A stretch of 64,000 bases of DNA, taken from NCBI GenBank assembly GCA_902572345.1, contig CACGEW010000005.1:33784-97783 (forward strand), written 5' to 3'. A model generated the notes under the pieces. The model was given only the letters and a program-made list of their open reading frames with translations. It was not told the DNA's origin and did not search any database. Positions within the stretch are counted from its first letter, which is position 1. The number at the start of each line of letters is the position of its first letter. Positions 27,241 through 37,200 of this stretch are shown here, piece after piece. The position numbers and the translations under genes are program-made. The DNA comes from an uncultured Pelagibacteraceae bacterium. GTDB lineage: Bacteria; Pseudomonadota; Alphaproteobacteria; Pelagibacterales; Pelagibacteraceae.

Positions 27241-29472
27241 TTAGAAAGTTGTTCCTAAATTAAAGCTAAAGCTTCTAGTTTCGTCTGTTTCAGCTTTTGA
27301 TAAATTTTTTGAAAATATTACAGATAATGGACCTATAGGTGACATCCAGTTTGCAGCCACACCAGTTGATGATCTTAATTTATTACTTTCATCCAAAGAG
27401 CTATCGTAATCAACGCCCCAAACACTTCCAAAATCAAGAAAAACACTTAAATCTGTATTAGTATTTTCTGGTAAAACATTAGGTAAGCTAGCCTCAAAAT
27501 TAACAGCTGCAGCATAATTTCCCCCTATGTGGTCACTTCCATCCACTGGGCCAATTTTATTTCTCTCAAATCCTCTTAATCTTCTCTCGCTGAGCCCTTT
27601 TCTTTTACTTAATCGAACGTCATCTTCTCCTAATCCATTGATGGAAGATAAGTAAATTTTACTCGCGCTTATTACACCATTTGTAAGTTCCTTGTATTTG
27701 CTGGCTGAAAAAGTGTTGGAGATGAAAGATTTGTCAGCATAAAATGGTAAAGTTTGTCCAAAATCAATTATTGAACCACTTGTTGGCATAAATGATCTAT
27801 CTCTTCCATCAAATGTAAATCCATAAATTGCAGCCATTTCGCTAAATTTTCCACTTTGTTTTTTAAGTGAGTCACTTGCGTTACTAGTGGTTTGTAAATC
27901 ATCGTAACTAGCACTTAAACCTAAAGAGGCGATTACATTTCTGTATTGTTCAAATGATGTTCCTATTCTTCCTGATATAATAGAATTTTCATAGCCTTGG
28001 TCTGGCTTATCATTTTGCTGACTCGAAATAGAATAGTTAACAGAGTTTCCTAAAAAATCATAATTTGGATTTGTGTATCTTAAAGTTCCGTGCAATGACT
28101 CCTCGTCTACTTGAAGATCTAGACCAACTATTTTACCTTCTCCTAACCAATTGTTTTCTTGTATATTAAAAGCAAACGTCCCTCCACTAGAACCAACTCC
28201 TGCTCCAGCACTTATTTCACCTGTTGGCTGCTCCTCCACAAGGATATCAATAATTTTGAGATTTTTTTTGCTTCCATTTTTAACTTCGTAATTTACACTG
28301 CTAAAAATTCTTCTAGCTTTTAATTCAGCAATGGACTTTTCTAAGTTTAATTTGGTGAAAGGATCTCCTTCATCCAAAATCAACTCCCCTCTTAAAACAT
28401 CCTCGTTAGTAATTCGATTCCCTTTAATATTTATTCTTTCAACTAAAATCTTTTCTCCCTCAAAAACATTAAAAGTAATATTAATTTTATCACCTTCAAG
28501 AGTTTCTTCTACATTATGTTCTACAAACTGAAGATTGTTATTAGCTATAATTTTATCTAGTTCTTCTAAAAGTTTTTTAGTTTTGAATGGAGAATAATAC
28601 TGACCAACGTAATCTTTATAAAAATTGTTTAGTGGAAAAAAAATTTTTTTATCAAAAACTGGATCAACATTCGTTGAAATTTTATCTACTCTATACCTTG
28701 TTCCTTCATCAATTGAATAAACTAAATCAATTTTTCCTTGTTTTGTGATATTTGCAGAGTTAGAGGTAACTTTAATATCGTAATATCCAAGAGATTTATA
28801 ATAATTTGTTAAAAGACGTAAATCTAAATCAATCAGCCGTTTGCTAAAATTTGTATTGTTAGTAAGAACTTTCCAAAATTTGTCTTCCTCACTGGCTATA
28901 ACATCTTTTAATCTATTTGCTCTGATATTTTTATTGCCTATAAAATTAATTGAGGAGATTTTACTTTTTTCTCCTCGATTGATCTCAATTAAAAGATCAA
29001 AACTATCTTCATTTAATTTTTTTACTTTTGCTTCAACAGAGCTTGAGTTGTAACCTACTGAAGAGTACAAGTTTTTAATAATTTCGATATCTTGCGCAAG
29101 ATATGATTTTATATAGGGTCTTTTCTCTTTTAACTTAAGATTGTCTCTTATTAGTTTTTTGTATTTGTTACTTTTTTCTCCAACAATAATTAATTGGTTG
29201 ACTATGGGATACTCTTTAACTTCTACAATAAGAGTTTTATTCAAGATTTTTAACTCAACATTTTCAAAAAAATCTGTTTTATATAAATTTATCAATACTT
29301 GATTTAAATCTTTTTCTAAATAGTTTTGATTTAATTTTATTTCACCATAAACTTTTATTGTCTCTTCAGAAATTCTTTTGTTACCACTTATTTCTAGTTT
29401 ATTAATAATTTCTGCATTAACACTTGAGATGATAAAGAAAATCGTTGCTGCTATTATTAAAAGTTTATTCAT
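27241..29472 (-). CDS. bamA: Outer membrane protein assembly factor BamA
   Basis: BamA inserts beta-barrel proteins into the outer membrane. A signal peptide (MNKLLIIAATIFFIISSVNAE) is followed by five POTRA repeats (about residues 22-410), then a C-terminal 16-strand barrel. The barrel includes the family loop motif GLSERRLRGFERNKIGP near residue 630, and the chain ends with phenylalanine (SFNLGTTF), the usual Bam recognition signal. The length of 743 residues is slightly short of E. coli. Its start overlaps the dxr end by 8 bp; rseP, which commonly sits between these two, is absent. Confidence 0.96.
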   Translation of the reverse strand: MNKLLIIAATIFFIISSVNAEIINKLEISGNKRISEETIKVYGEIKLNQNYLEKDLNQVLINLYKTDFFENVELKILNKTLIVEVKEYPIVNQLIIVGEKSNKYKKLIRDNLKLKEKRPYIKSYLAQDIEIIKNLYSSVGYNSSSVEAKVKKLNEDSFDLLIEINRGEKSKISSINFIGNKNIRANRLKDVIASEEDKFWKVLTNNTNFSKRLIDLDLRLLTNYYKSLGYYDIKVTSNSANITKQGKIDLVYSIDEGTRYRVDKISTNVDPVFDKKIFFPLNNFYKDYVGQYYSPFKTKKLLEELDKIIANNNLQFVEHNVEETLEGDKINITFNVFEGEKILVERINIKGNRITNEDVLRGELILDEGDPFTKLNLEKSIAELKARRIFSSVNYEVKNGSKKNLKIIDILVEEQPTGEISAGAGVGSSGGTFAFNIQENNWLGEGKIVGLDLQVDEESLHGTLRYTNPNYDFLGNSVNYSISSQQNDKPDQGYENSIISGRIGTSFEQYRNVIASLGLSASYDDLQTTSNASDSLKKQSGKFSEMAAIYGFTFDGRDRSFMPTSGSIIDFGQTLPFYADKSFISNTFSASKYKELTNGVISASKIYLSSINGLGEDDVRLSKRKGLSERRLRGFERNKIGPVDGSDHIGGNYAAAVNFEASLPNVLPENTNTDLSVFLDFGSVWGVDYDSSLDESNKLRSSTGVAANWMSPIGPLSVIFSKNLSKAETDETRSFSFNLGTTF

Positions 29473-30634
29473 AAATTTCTTTAATTTTTTTTAATGTAAT
29501 GTTTCTTGCCCAAGTATCAATTTCGTTGATTTGTTTAATATTTTTAGCAATTCTTATAGCATATTTTTTATAATTAACATCTTTAAGAATGCTCATAATG
29601 ATTTTAAAAATACTTAAAAATGGTATCTTTTTAATGAGAAATTGATCAACTAATATTTCATTACTAGCATTGATAATAATTGGAGCAGATGGATGCTTAT
29701 TTGCTTTTGCCTTAAGTTTTATAGCTGGAAATAATTTATGTGAGACTGGTTTAAAAATAAGATTTTCAGGGACAAAACTCTCCTGTTTTTTTGATTTATA
29801 AAATTCGCTGATATCTAAATTTCCATCAAATATAGCATTTACCAAAGGTATAGTCATAGACGTTTCATGATAAATAAATTTTTTAATTCCATTATTAAGC
29901 TCTATAATTGCATGTACTAATGAGTTTGGGTGTATCAAAATATCAAGCTTATGATTTGGTAAATTAAAGAGTTTTTCAGCTTCAACAATTTCAAATATTT
30001 TATTCATTAAGGTTGATGAGTCTATAGTGATTTTTTTTCCCATTTTCCATTTTGGATGTTTTAGAGCGTGTTTAGGTTCGATTTTATTAAATTGTTTTTT
30101 TTTATAATTTAAGAATGGTCCTCCTGATGCTGTAATATAAATTTTTTTAATAGAGGTCGGTTTAATGTCTTTTATTAATTTGGATATTGAATAATGTTCT
30201 GAGTCAATTGGAACTATATCCGTATTATTTTTTTGTGACTCTTTTTTTAATAAACTCCACCCACAAATAATAGACTCTTTGTTGGCGATTAAAACCTTTT
30301 TACTCAATTTTACTATTTTAATAGTTGGTTCCAGGCCAGCTAAACCAGGAATTGCAGAAATTGAAATATCAAATTTTAAATTTAGATTGTTAAAATCATT
30401 TAATATTTTAATTTTGTAATTTCTAAATTTTTTTAATACTTTTTTATAAACAAGTTGATTTGTTATGATAAATATTTTTGGCTTATACTTTTTTATTTGT
30501 TTGCAAATTAAGTTATAATTTCTATTAGCAACAAGGACACAAATATTAAAATTTTTTATCTTTTTATCAAAGATCTTTAATGACGTGACACCGATTGATC
30601 CAGTAGAGCCTAAAATACAAATTTTTTTTTTCAT
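29465..30634 (-). CDS. dxr: 1-deoxy-D-xylulose-5-phosphate reductoisomerase
   Basis: Dxr makes MEP from DXP with NADPH, the step before IspD. The NADPH-binding ILGSTGSIGVTSLKI is at the N-terminus, ANKESIICGW near residue 118, the metal-binding PIDSEHYSI near 143, TASGGPFLNY near 169, and HPKWKMGKKITIDSSTLMNK near 192, all canonical. The length of 389 residues is normal. With ispDF at the other end of the window, two MEP-pathway loci are present. Confidence 0.97.
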   Translation of the reverse strand: MKKKICILGSTGSIGVTSLKIFDKKIKNFNICVLVANRNYNLICKQIKKYKPKIFIITNQLVYKKVLKKFRNYKIKILNDFNNLNLKFDISISAIPGLAGLEPTIKIVKLSKKVLIANKESIICGWSLLKKESQKNNTDIVPIDSEHYSISKLIKDIKPTSIKKIYITASGGPFLNYKKKQFNKIEPKHALKHPKWKMGKKITIDSSTLMNKIFEIVEAEKLFNLPNHKLDILIHPNSLVHAIIELNNGIKKFIYHETSMTIPLVNAIFDGNLDISEFYKSKKQESFVPENLIFKPVSHKLFPAIKLKAKANKHPSAPIIINASNEILVDQFLIKKIPFLSIFKIIMSILKDVNYKKYAIRIAKNIKQINEIDTWARNITLKKIKEIYE

Positions 30635-31285
30635 TTAGTAAATAAAAATAACTGATAATAATCCAATTGGGAGGCCTAATAATATTCCGTCTATTCGATC
30701 TAAAACACCGCCATGTCCTGGAAGAAAGCTTCCGGTGTCTTTAATCTTAGCTTTTCTTTTTAAATAAGAAAAAAACAAATCTCCAATTTGGCAAGACGTT
30801 GACGTAATTAAAGCAATGATTAAAATTTTTATGTTGAAAGTACTTGTTAAAAGAAATACCGAGGACGATAAAACTATCATTGTAAATAAAATTGATCCTA
30901 GCGCACCTGAAATAGTTTTTTTTGGACTTATCTTTGTCAATTTAGGTCCTTTTAATATATTGCCAATTACATAGCCTCCGATGTCAGAAAATGTACATGC
31001 TAGTAAAATTAAAAATATCAATAACTTAAATTGAAAATTAACAGATAAGTAAGTAAATAAACTACATAAGGTAAAAATATAAATAATAAAAACAAAGTTG
31101 GATAAATATAATTTAAAACTTCTTTTTAGAATTTTTTTCGTTATATCTAAAAATTCTAATACTGAAAATACTCCCAAAATTAATAAAGAAAAAACTAAAA
31201 ATATTTTAGAAAAAAATATTACAAAAAGTAAAACAAGTAATACTATCGAAGTAAATAATCTCTTTTTAAAATTGTTTGAAATCAT
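30635..31285 (-). CDS. cdsA: Phosphatidate cytidylyltransferase
   Basis: CdsA activates phosphatidate to CDP-diacylglycerol, the precursor of all bacterial phospholipids, including the phosphatidylglycerol made via PgpA. It is a polytopic protein with about six hydrophobic segments, and the family signature occurs near the C-terminus as KIKDTGSFLPGHGGVLDRIDGILLGLP. At 216 residues it is shorter than the roughly 280 of E. coli, mainly at the N-terminus. It abuts dxr by 1 bp and overlaps uppS by 4 bp. Confidence 0.94.
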   Translation of the reverse strand: MISNNFKKRLFTSIVLLVLLFVIFFSKIFLVFSLLILGVFSVLEFLDITKKILKRSFKLYLSNFVFIIYIFTLCSLFTYLSVNFQFKLLIFLILLACTFSDIGGYVIGNILKGPKLTKISPKKTISGALGSILFTMIVLSSSVFLLTSTFNIKILIIALITSTSCQIGDLFFSYLKRKAKIKDTGSFLPGHGGVLDRIDGILLGLPIGLLSVIFIY

Positions 31286-31950
31286 ATTCCTCCAAAATTT
31301 CTCTTACTTTTTTTATATTTATTAATAATTCTTATTAAATCACTTGGAGTAAAATCTGGCCATAATTTTTTCAAAAAAAATAGCTCTGAATATGCTAATT
31401 GCCATAACATAAAATTGCTTAACCTTTGATGTCCTCCAGTTCGTATCAAAATATCAGGATTAGGCATACTTCTAGTATAAAGATTTTTTTCAAAACTTTT
31501 AATATCAATTTTTTTTCTAGTTTTTTTAAAAGCATTTAAAATTTCATTTTTTGAACCGTAGTTAATTGCTAGGTTAACAATTATCTTATTGTTTTCTTTT
31601 GTTAAATTTTCAGTTTTTTTTAAAACTGATTTAAGATCTTTGGAAAACTTATTTAATTCTCCAATTATATTTATTTTAATTTTTTGTTTTACTATACTTT
31701 CTATCTCTTGAGAAAAATAATTTTTGATTAACTTAAATAGAAATACTATTTCACTTTTTGGTCTTTTCCAATTCTCTGATGAAAAAACATAAAATGTAAT
31801 ATATTTAATTTTAAGTTTAATTGAGCTTTTAACAATTTTTTTTACTGTTTCAACACCTTGTAAATGTCCGAAATTTCTTCCTTTTTTTTTCTTCTTTCCC
31901 CACCTGCCGTTCCCATCCATAATGAAAGCGACATGGTTGAGCTTATTCAT
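31282..31950 (-). CDS. uppS: Undecaprenyl diphosphate synthase
   Basis: UppS elongates farnesyl diphosphate to the C55 carrier lipid for peptidoglycan and glycan export. The cis-prenyltransferase motifs are HVAFIMDGNGRWGKKK near the N-terminus with the catalytic Asp, GHLQGVETVKKIV, YVFSSENWKRP, and RTGGHQRLSNFMLWQLAYSELFFL near residue 170. The length is 222 residues. It overlaps frr by 4 bp and cdsA by 4 bp. Confidence 0.96.
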   Translation of the reverse strand: MNKLNHVAFIMDGNGRWGKKKKKGRNFGHLQGVETVKKIVKSSIKLKIKYITFYVFSSENWKRPKSEIVFLFKLIKNYFSQEIESIVKQKIKINIIGELNKFSKDLKSVLKKTENLTKENNKIIVNLAINYGSKNEILNAFKKTRKKIDIKSFEKNLYTRSMPNPDILIRTGGHQRLSNFMLWQLAYSELFFLKKLWPDFTPSDLIRIINKYKKSKRNFGGI

Positions 31951-32507
31951 ATTTGAATGATCTCTTTTTCTTTCTCAGCTAAAATTTTTTCTATATTTTG
32001 TATGTTGCTATCTGTCAATTTTTGAATATTTTTTTCAAAATTTTTACTATCGTCCTCAGAAATTATTTTATCTTTTAGTTTTTTCTTTAAATCCTCATTA
32101 GCTTCCCTTCTAATGTTTCTTATCGAAATTTTACCTTTTTCTCCCATGCCTTTTAATATTTTTATTAAATCTTTTCTTCTTTCTTCCGTTAAATCTGGAA
32201 TTCTTAATCTTATAATTTGTCCATCTACTTGGGGATTTATCCCAAGTTCAGATTTTTGAATGGCTCCCTCTATTAAAGGTGTGTTTGCTTTGTCCCAAAC
32301 TTGTATAGAAATTAATCTTGCTTCAGGAACGCTTACTGTTGCCAGCTGATCTATAGGCATTAATTGTCCGTAAACATCAATTTTGAGAGTATCTAACATG
32401 TTAGTGTTTGCTCTACCAGTTCTCAGTGTTGAAATGTCTTTTTTTAATGATTGAATGCTTTTATCCATCTTTGTGGAATAATTATTTTCATTAAATTCGT
32501 TGCTCAC
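31947..32507 (-). CDS. frr: Ribosome recycling factor
   Basis: RRF splits post-termination ribosomes with EF-G. The 186-residue protein shows the three-helix/beta domain pattern with LRTGRANTNMLDTLKIDVYGQLMPIDQLATVSVPEARL and GQIIRLRIPDLTEERRKDLIKILKGMGEKGKISIRNIRREAN, both highly conserved. It begins 2 bp after tsf; pyrH, which normally lies between tsf and frr, is not here. Confidence 0.97.
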   Translation of the reverse strand: MSNEFNENNYSTKMDKSIQSLKKDISTLRTGRANTNMLDTLKIDVYGQLMPIDQLATVSVPEARLISIQVWDKANTPLIEGAIQKSELGINPQVDGQIIRLRIPDLTEERRKDLIKILKGMGEKGKISIRNIRREANEDLKKKLKDKIISEDDSKNFEKNIQKLTDSNIQNIEKILAEKEKEIIQI

Positions 32508-32509
32508 TA

Positions 32510-33376
32510 TTAAATTCCTTCTCCGACTTTATATCTTACAAAATTTATAACCTTGAGTGGTTTATCTTTAGAATTTTCTTTTAAAATATCCTGAACTTTT
32601 TTTTTTGGATCCATTATCCATAATTGATTTAAAAGTGAATTGTCATTTAAAAATTTTGATATTTTTCCTTTAGAAATTTTTTCAGCCATTTCAGATGGTT
32701 TACCAGAATTCGTAATTTCTGCTTTTATGATTTCCATTTCTTTTTCCACGATACTCTTATCTATATCTTTCTTATCTAAAGCTAATGGATTAGAAGCAGC
32801 AATATGCATTGCGATTTTAGATCCAATATCTTCATTTTTTCCTTTTGATATTCCATCTAATTTGACGATTGAGATTATTTTTCCTATACCTTTTTCAATA
32901 GCTGAATGAACATATGCAAAATTTATTCCAGTATCCTTGTTAAAAAAAGTGGCTCTTCTAATAGTTATTTTTTCTCCAATTTTAGCAATTAAATTTACTA
33001 AATTATCTTTTACTAGTGAACCATTAGACATTTTACTCTCATTTAATTTATTTATATCACCTTCAATTAAAAAATTAATTTCTGATATTTCTTTACAAAA
33101 ATTTATAAAATCTTTATTTTTAGCAACAAAATCAGTTTCACTATTGATTTCGATAAGAGATATTTTGCCATCACTTTCTTTTACTAAAGCTAAGCCCTCT
33201 GATGCAGTTCTGCTCATTTTTTTTGAAGCTTTGGCAATCCCTTTTTTTCTTAAGAACTCAACTGATTTCTCTATATCGCCTTTAGTTTCATCTAAAGCAT
33301 TCTTGCAATCTTTAAAACCTACGCCAGTCATTTCTCTCAATTTTTTAATTTTGTCTAGAAGATCTTTGTTTGACAT
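32510..33376 (-). CDS. tsf: Elongation factor Ts
   Basis: EF-Ts recharges EF-Tu with GTP. The N-terminal UBA-like domain has LREMTGVGFKDCKNALDETKGDIEKSVEFLRKKGIAKASKK, and the core contains INSETDFVAKN, needed for EF-Tu contact, and MHIAASNPLALDK. The length is 288 residues. It lies 17 bp downstream of rpsB, the usual pairing, and presumably shares control by the rpsB leader. Confidence 0.97.
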   Translation of the reverse strand: MSNKDLLDKIKKLREMTGVGFKDCKNALDETKGDIEKSVEFLRKKGIAKASKKMSRTASEGLALVKESDGKISLIEINSETDFVAKNKDFINFCKEISEINFLIEGDINKLNESKMSNGSLVKDNLVNLIAKIGEKITIRRATFFNKDTGINFAYVHSAIEKGIGKIISIVKLDGISKGKNEDIGSKIAMHIAASNPLALDKKDIDKSIVEKEMEIIKAEITNSGKPSEMAEKISKGKISKFLNDNSLLNQLWIMDPKKKVQDILKENSKDKPLKVINFVRYKVGEGI

Positions 33377-33393
33377 TAGAAAATTATATGAAA

Positions 33394-34134
33394 TTATTTT
33401 TTTTGTTTTCTTGAATTTTTCTCTTCAGCCTTTTCCTCTGATCCTTTGATGTGTTTCTGAGCATCTATAATTGTATTTTTTAGGAGTTCGCAATAAAGGC
33501 TAATAGATCTTCTTGCGTCATCGTTACCAGGTATTGGGTAATCAATTCCAGTCGGATCAGAATTTGTATCTAACACAGCTATAATAGGTATTCCTAATTT
33601 TTTTGCCTCCGCGACAGCTAGAGACTCTATATTTGTATCAACAATAAAAATTAAATCTGGTGTCTTCTTCATTTCTGCAATTCCACCTAATGATCTTTGT
33701 AATTTTTCTTTTTCTTTACTGAATTTTAGCATTTCTTTTTTTGTAAAACCTAAGTTTTCTTTTGATAGTTGGTTTTCCAACATCTTTAATCTTTTAATTG
33801 AATTTTGTATTGTATTCCAATTGGTTAACATGCCTCCGAGCCATCTGTAATTTACATAAAATTGATCTGTTTCCTTTGCTAAATCACTTATCTGCTCCGA
33901 AGCTTGCTTCTTAGTTGAGACAACTAATAATTTTCCACCACTAGATATTACTTTATGCACTTGAACTAATGCATTTTTAAGATAATCAACTGTTTGGATT
34001 AGATCTATAATGTGAATTGAGTTTTTTTCTCCAAAAATATATTTCTTCATTTTTGGATTCCATCTGAGTGTTTTATGGCCTAGATGTACACCAGCTTCTA
34101 ATAATTGTTTTATGTCTACTTTTGGTACGTTCAT
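33394..34134 (-). CDS. rpsB: 30S ribosomal protein S2
   Basis: S2 binds the 30S head. Conserved stretches are [61 protein letters not shown], and [31 protein letters not shown]. The length of 246 residues has a basic/acidic C-terminal tail of low complexity. It has its own promoter region and a folded 5' leader downstream of dnaE, which suggests S2 autoregulates rpsB-tsf. There is no strong Shine-Dalgarno apart from CCGGA, which is part of the predicted pseudoknot. Confidence 0.98.
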   Translation of the reverse strand: MNVPKVDIKQLLEAGVHLGHKTLRWNPKMKKYIFGEKNSIHIIDLIQTVDYLKNALVQVHKVISSGGKLLVVSTKKQASEQISDLAKETDQFYVNYRWLGGMLTNWNTIQNSIKRLKMLENQLSKENLGFTKKEMLKFSKEKEKLQRSLGGIAEMKKTPDLIFIVDTNIESLAVAEAKKLGIPIIAVLDTNSDPTGIDYPIPGNDDARRSISLYCELLKNTIIDAQKHIKGSEEKAEEKNSRKQKK

Positions 34135-34141
34135 AATTTTT

Positions 34142-34205
34142 CCGGTTAATCCACCACAGTAATTCCATATTTATGGACCGGTAGGGCAATGCCCTTATAA
34201 CTGTG
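34142..34205 (-). ncRNA. Predicted structured rpsB leader (two hairpins, closing stem, pseudoknot over the RBS)
   Basis: On the transcribed strand CACAGU (34205-34200) pairs with ACUGUG (34160-34155), closing a junction. Inside are hairpin AGGGC-AUU-GCCCU (34195-34183) and hairpin UCCAU-AAAU-AUGGA (34177-34164). CCGGU between them (34181-34177) can pair with ACCGG (34146-34142), placed 7 bp before the rpsB ATG and containing the only Shine-Dalgarno-like GGA. The pseudoknot shares one base with the second hairpin. Such a fold would block initiation when stabilised, the usual logic of ribosomal-protein autoregulation. The pairings are seen directly; S2 as ligand is inference. Confidence 0.7.
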
Positions 34206-34221
34206 TGCGAAATTAGGACAA

Positions 34222-34249
34222 CATATATACAATCAATCTAAAAAATCAA
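34222..34249 (-). promoter_or_regulatory. Candidate promoter for rpsB-tsf
   Basis: On the minus strand TTGATT (34249-34244) and TATATG (34227-34222) are separated by 16 bp, fair matches to the -35 and -10 consensus. Transcription would start near 34215, just ahead of the predicted leader fold. AT-rich context makes the match only moderately significant, but the 119-bp gap between dnaE and rpsB and the leader structure favour a promoter here. Confidence 0.45.
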
Positions 34250-34253
34250 CTGT

Positions 34254-37200
34254 CTAAACGGATATTTTTTTGACATATTTCATGCCTTTTAGGGCTTTTA
34301 AGTGATTTAAGTCAAATTTTCTTGTTTCCTCTAATGAAAAAAAAGCATGTTGATTTTTATCTTTAATAATCAAATTAATTTCTGTACCTCCCTTACACGA
34401 TAACAATTTCTTCAGCTCATTCAAATCACAATCTTTTTTTAATTCAATCGTTACTTTAGAATATGGTTTATTGATTACCTCTTCTAAACTTACTATTTTT
34501 TTAACATTAATTCTTTTTTTAGATGTTTCACTGGAAACTTTATCTTTTTGTAAAGTTAAAACAAAAGATTCTGACTCTTTTAATATTTCTCTATTAGAAA
34601 CTAATATATCAGCAAATAAAAAAAGTTCGAACTCTGCTTGTTTATCGCTAAATTTTACAATTGCGTAAGGAGTACCTTTTAAACTTTTTTTTTCTTGTAT
34701 TGACATAATTGTGCCAGCCACTAAACCCTCATTTTTATCATTTTCATGAAATTGATTATAAGAAATAATATTTAATTGACTAAAAATCTCTTCAAATTCA
34801 TTTAAAGGGTGATTGGTCAAAAAGAAACCAATAGATTTAAATTCTTCAGCTAGTAGCTCTTTTTGCTTCCATGTAATGGCTGGTAAAAAGTCAAAATTAT
34901 TTTGATCGTTTTCTTGTTCATCAAATAAGTTTGATTGATTATTTTCTTTATCATCGTTAATATTTTTAATTTTCTGTATAATTTTCGGTATTGAATTTAA
35001 AATTTTATTTCTATCTTGTTCAAACTCATCGAACACACCAGCTTTTACCAAGCCTTCTAATTGAAGTTTATTTACGTCTTTTATGTTTACCCTATTAACA
35101 AAATCATTAAAAGATTTGAAAATTCCATTAGTTTCTCTCTCATTAATAATATTTGATATAGCTTCAAAACCTACATTTTTAATTGCTCCTAATCCATAAA
35201 CGATTTTACCATCAATAGCTCTAAAATCTGAATAACATTTATTTATTGATGGTTTAATTATACTAATTTTAAGTTTTTTTAATTCCTCAACAAATTCTCT
35301 TAACTTAGCAGTATTGGTAAGTTCTGTTGACATCGTTGCTGCTATAAAATCTTCTTTATAATAAGTTTTTAAAAAAGCAGTTTGATAAGCAATTAATGCG
35401 TAAGCAGCTGCATGGCTTTTATTAAAACCGTATTGTGCAAAAGGTTCAATCTTTGTAAATACAAAATTTGCAACATCTTTTGCAATACCATTTTTTAAAG
35501 CTCCATTAATAAATCTTTCTTTTTGCTTATCTAACTCTGCCTTTTTTTTCTTTCCCATAGCTCTTCTTAAAATATCTGCTTCACCTGCAGTAAATCCTGC
35601 AAGTGTCTGTGCGATTTGCATTACTTGCTCTTGGTAAATAATAATACCATAGGTTGGTGTAAGTATTTCTTTTAAAATCGGATGAATATAATCAGGTTCT
35701 TTGAGTCCATTTTTACAATCATTATAAATGGGAATGTTGCTCATAGGGCCAGGTCTGTAAAGAGCAACTAGTGCAATAATGTCGTCAAATTTATTAGGTT
35801 TCATTTGCTTGATTGCTTCTCTCATCCCAGCACTTTCAAGTTGAAACAGCCCTGTCGTTTCACCTGTTGAAAGCATTAAAAAAACTTTTTCATCATTTTG
35901 ATCGATTTTGCTAATATCAAAATCAATTTTTTTTAATTTTAGTCTTTTTATAGTATTGTCTATTACTGTAAGTGTTTTTAAACCTAGTAAATCAAATTTA
36001 ACTAGTCCCGCATTTTCAGAAGAATACATATCATATTGAGTAGATGGCAAAGTTAAATTTGAGCTGTGGTCAATGTACAAAGGGAACTGCTCAGCTAATT
36101 TATCTCCTGCGATCACTACACCTGCAGCATGTGTTGCCATATTCCTATTTAGTCCCTCTAATCTTAAAGAAAGTTCTAAAAGTTTTTTAACTTTAGAATT
36201 TTTTTTGACCTCTTCTTTAAATCTTGGTTCCCGATCAATAGCCTCTTGCAATGTAAGAGGTCTTGAAGGATCGAAAGGTACCATTTTACAGATTCTATCT
36301 ACGTGGCCATAAGAAAGACCAATTACTCGACCAACATCTCTTAATACCATTCTGGCCTTTAATTTTCCAAAAGTTATAATATGAGCTACTCCGTTTTTAT
36401 ATTTCTTTTTTAAATACTCAAACACTTGATCCCTTTTTTCCTCACAAAAATCTATGTCAAAGTCAGGCATAGAAATTCTATCGGGATTTAAAAAACGTTC
36501 AAAAATTAAATCAAATTCAATCGGATCCAAATCTGTGATGTCTAAAGAATAAGCTACCAATGATCCAGCACCTGAGCCTCTGCCTGGACCAACTGGGATA
36601 AAATTTTTTTTAGCCCATTTTATATAATCAGAAACTATTAAAAAGTAGCTAGCATAGTCCATTGAATTAATTATATTAATTTCATGAGTTAATCTATCTT
36701 CATAAATCTTTTTAATCTCTTCGATTGACTCTTTTTTATTTTTTTTCAAGATGAAATTTTCTAACCTATTTTTCAGACCATTTTTTGCTAAATTTGATAA
36801 TTCTTCTTCAGGAGAGCCACTTTCTTTACTGGCTATAGAAGGTAAAATCGGTTTTGATTTTTTTGGCTTAAAATTGAATCTCAAATGAAAATTATAATTA
36901 TTTTCTAATGCTTCAGGTATGTCTGAATATAATTTTTTTAATTCCTCTTGAGATTTTAAATAATGTTGATTATTGTATTTAAACCTATTTTTATCATCTA
37001 CAAAACTTTTTTCTCCAATACAAATTAATGCATCATGTGCCTCATACATATCTGTATTTAAATAAAAAATTTCTTGAGTTGCAATCAGGGGAAGCTGCAG
37101 AGATTTTGAGATATTTAGCAAATAATTTTCAAAATTTTTTTCTTGTAATTCATTATGACGTTGAATTTCTAAATATATTCGATTTTTGTAACTATTTTTA

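Noticed and set aside
32937-33449. 170-aa plus-strand ORF
   Set aside because: It is antisense to tsf and the rpsB end, both with strong family motifs.
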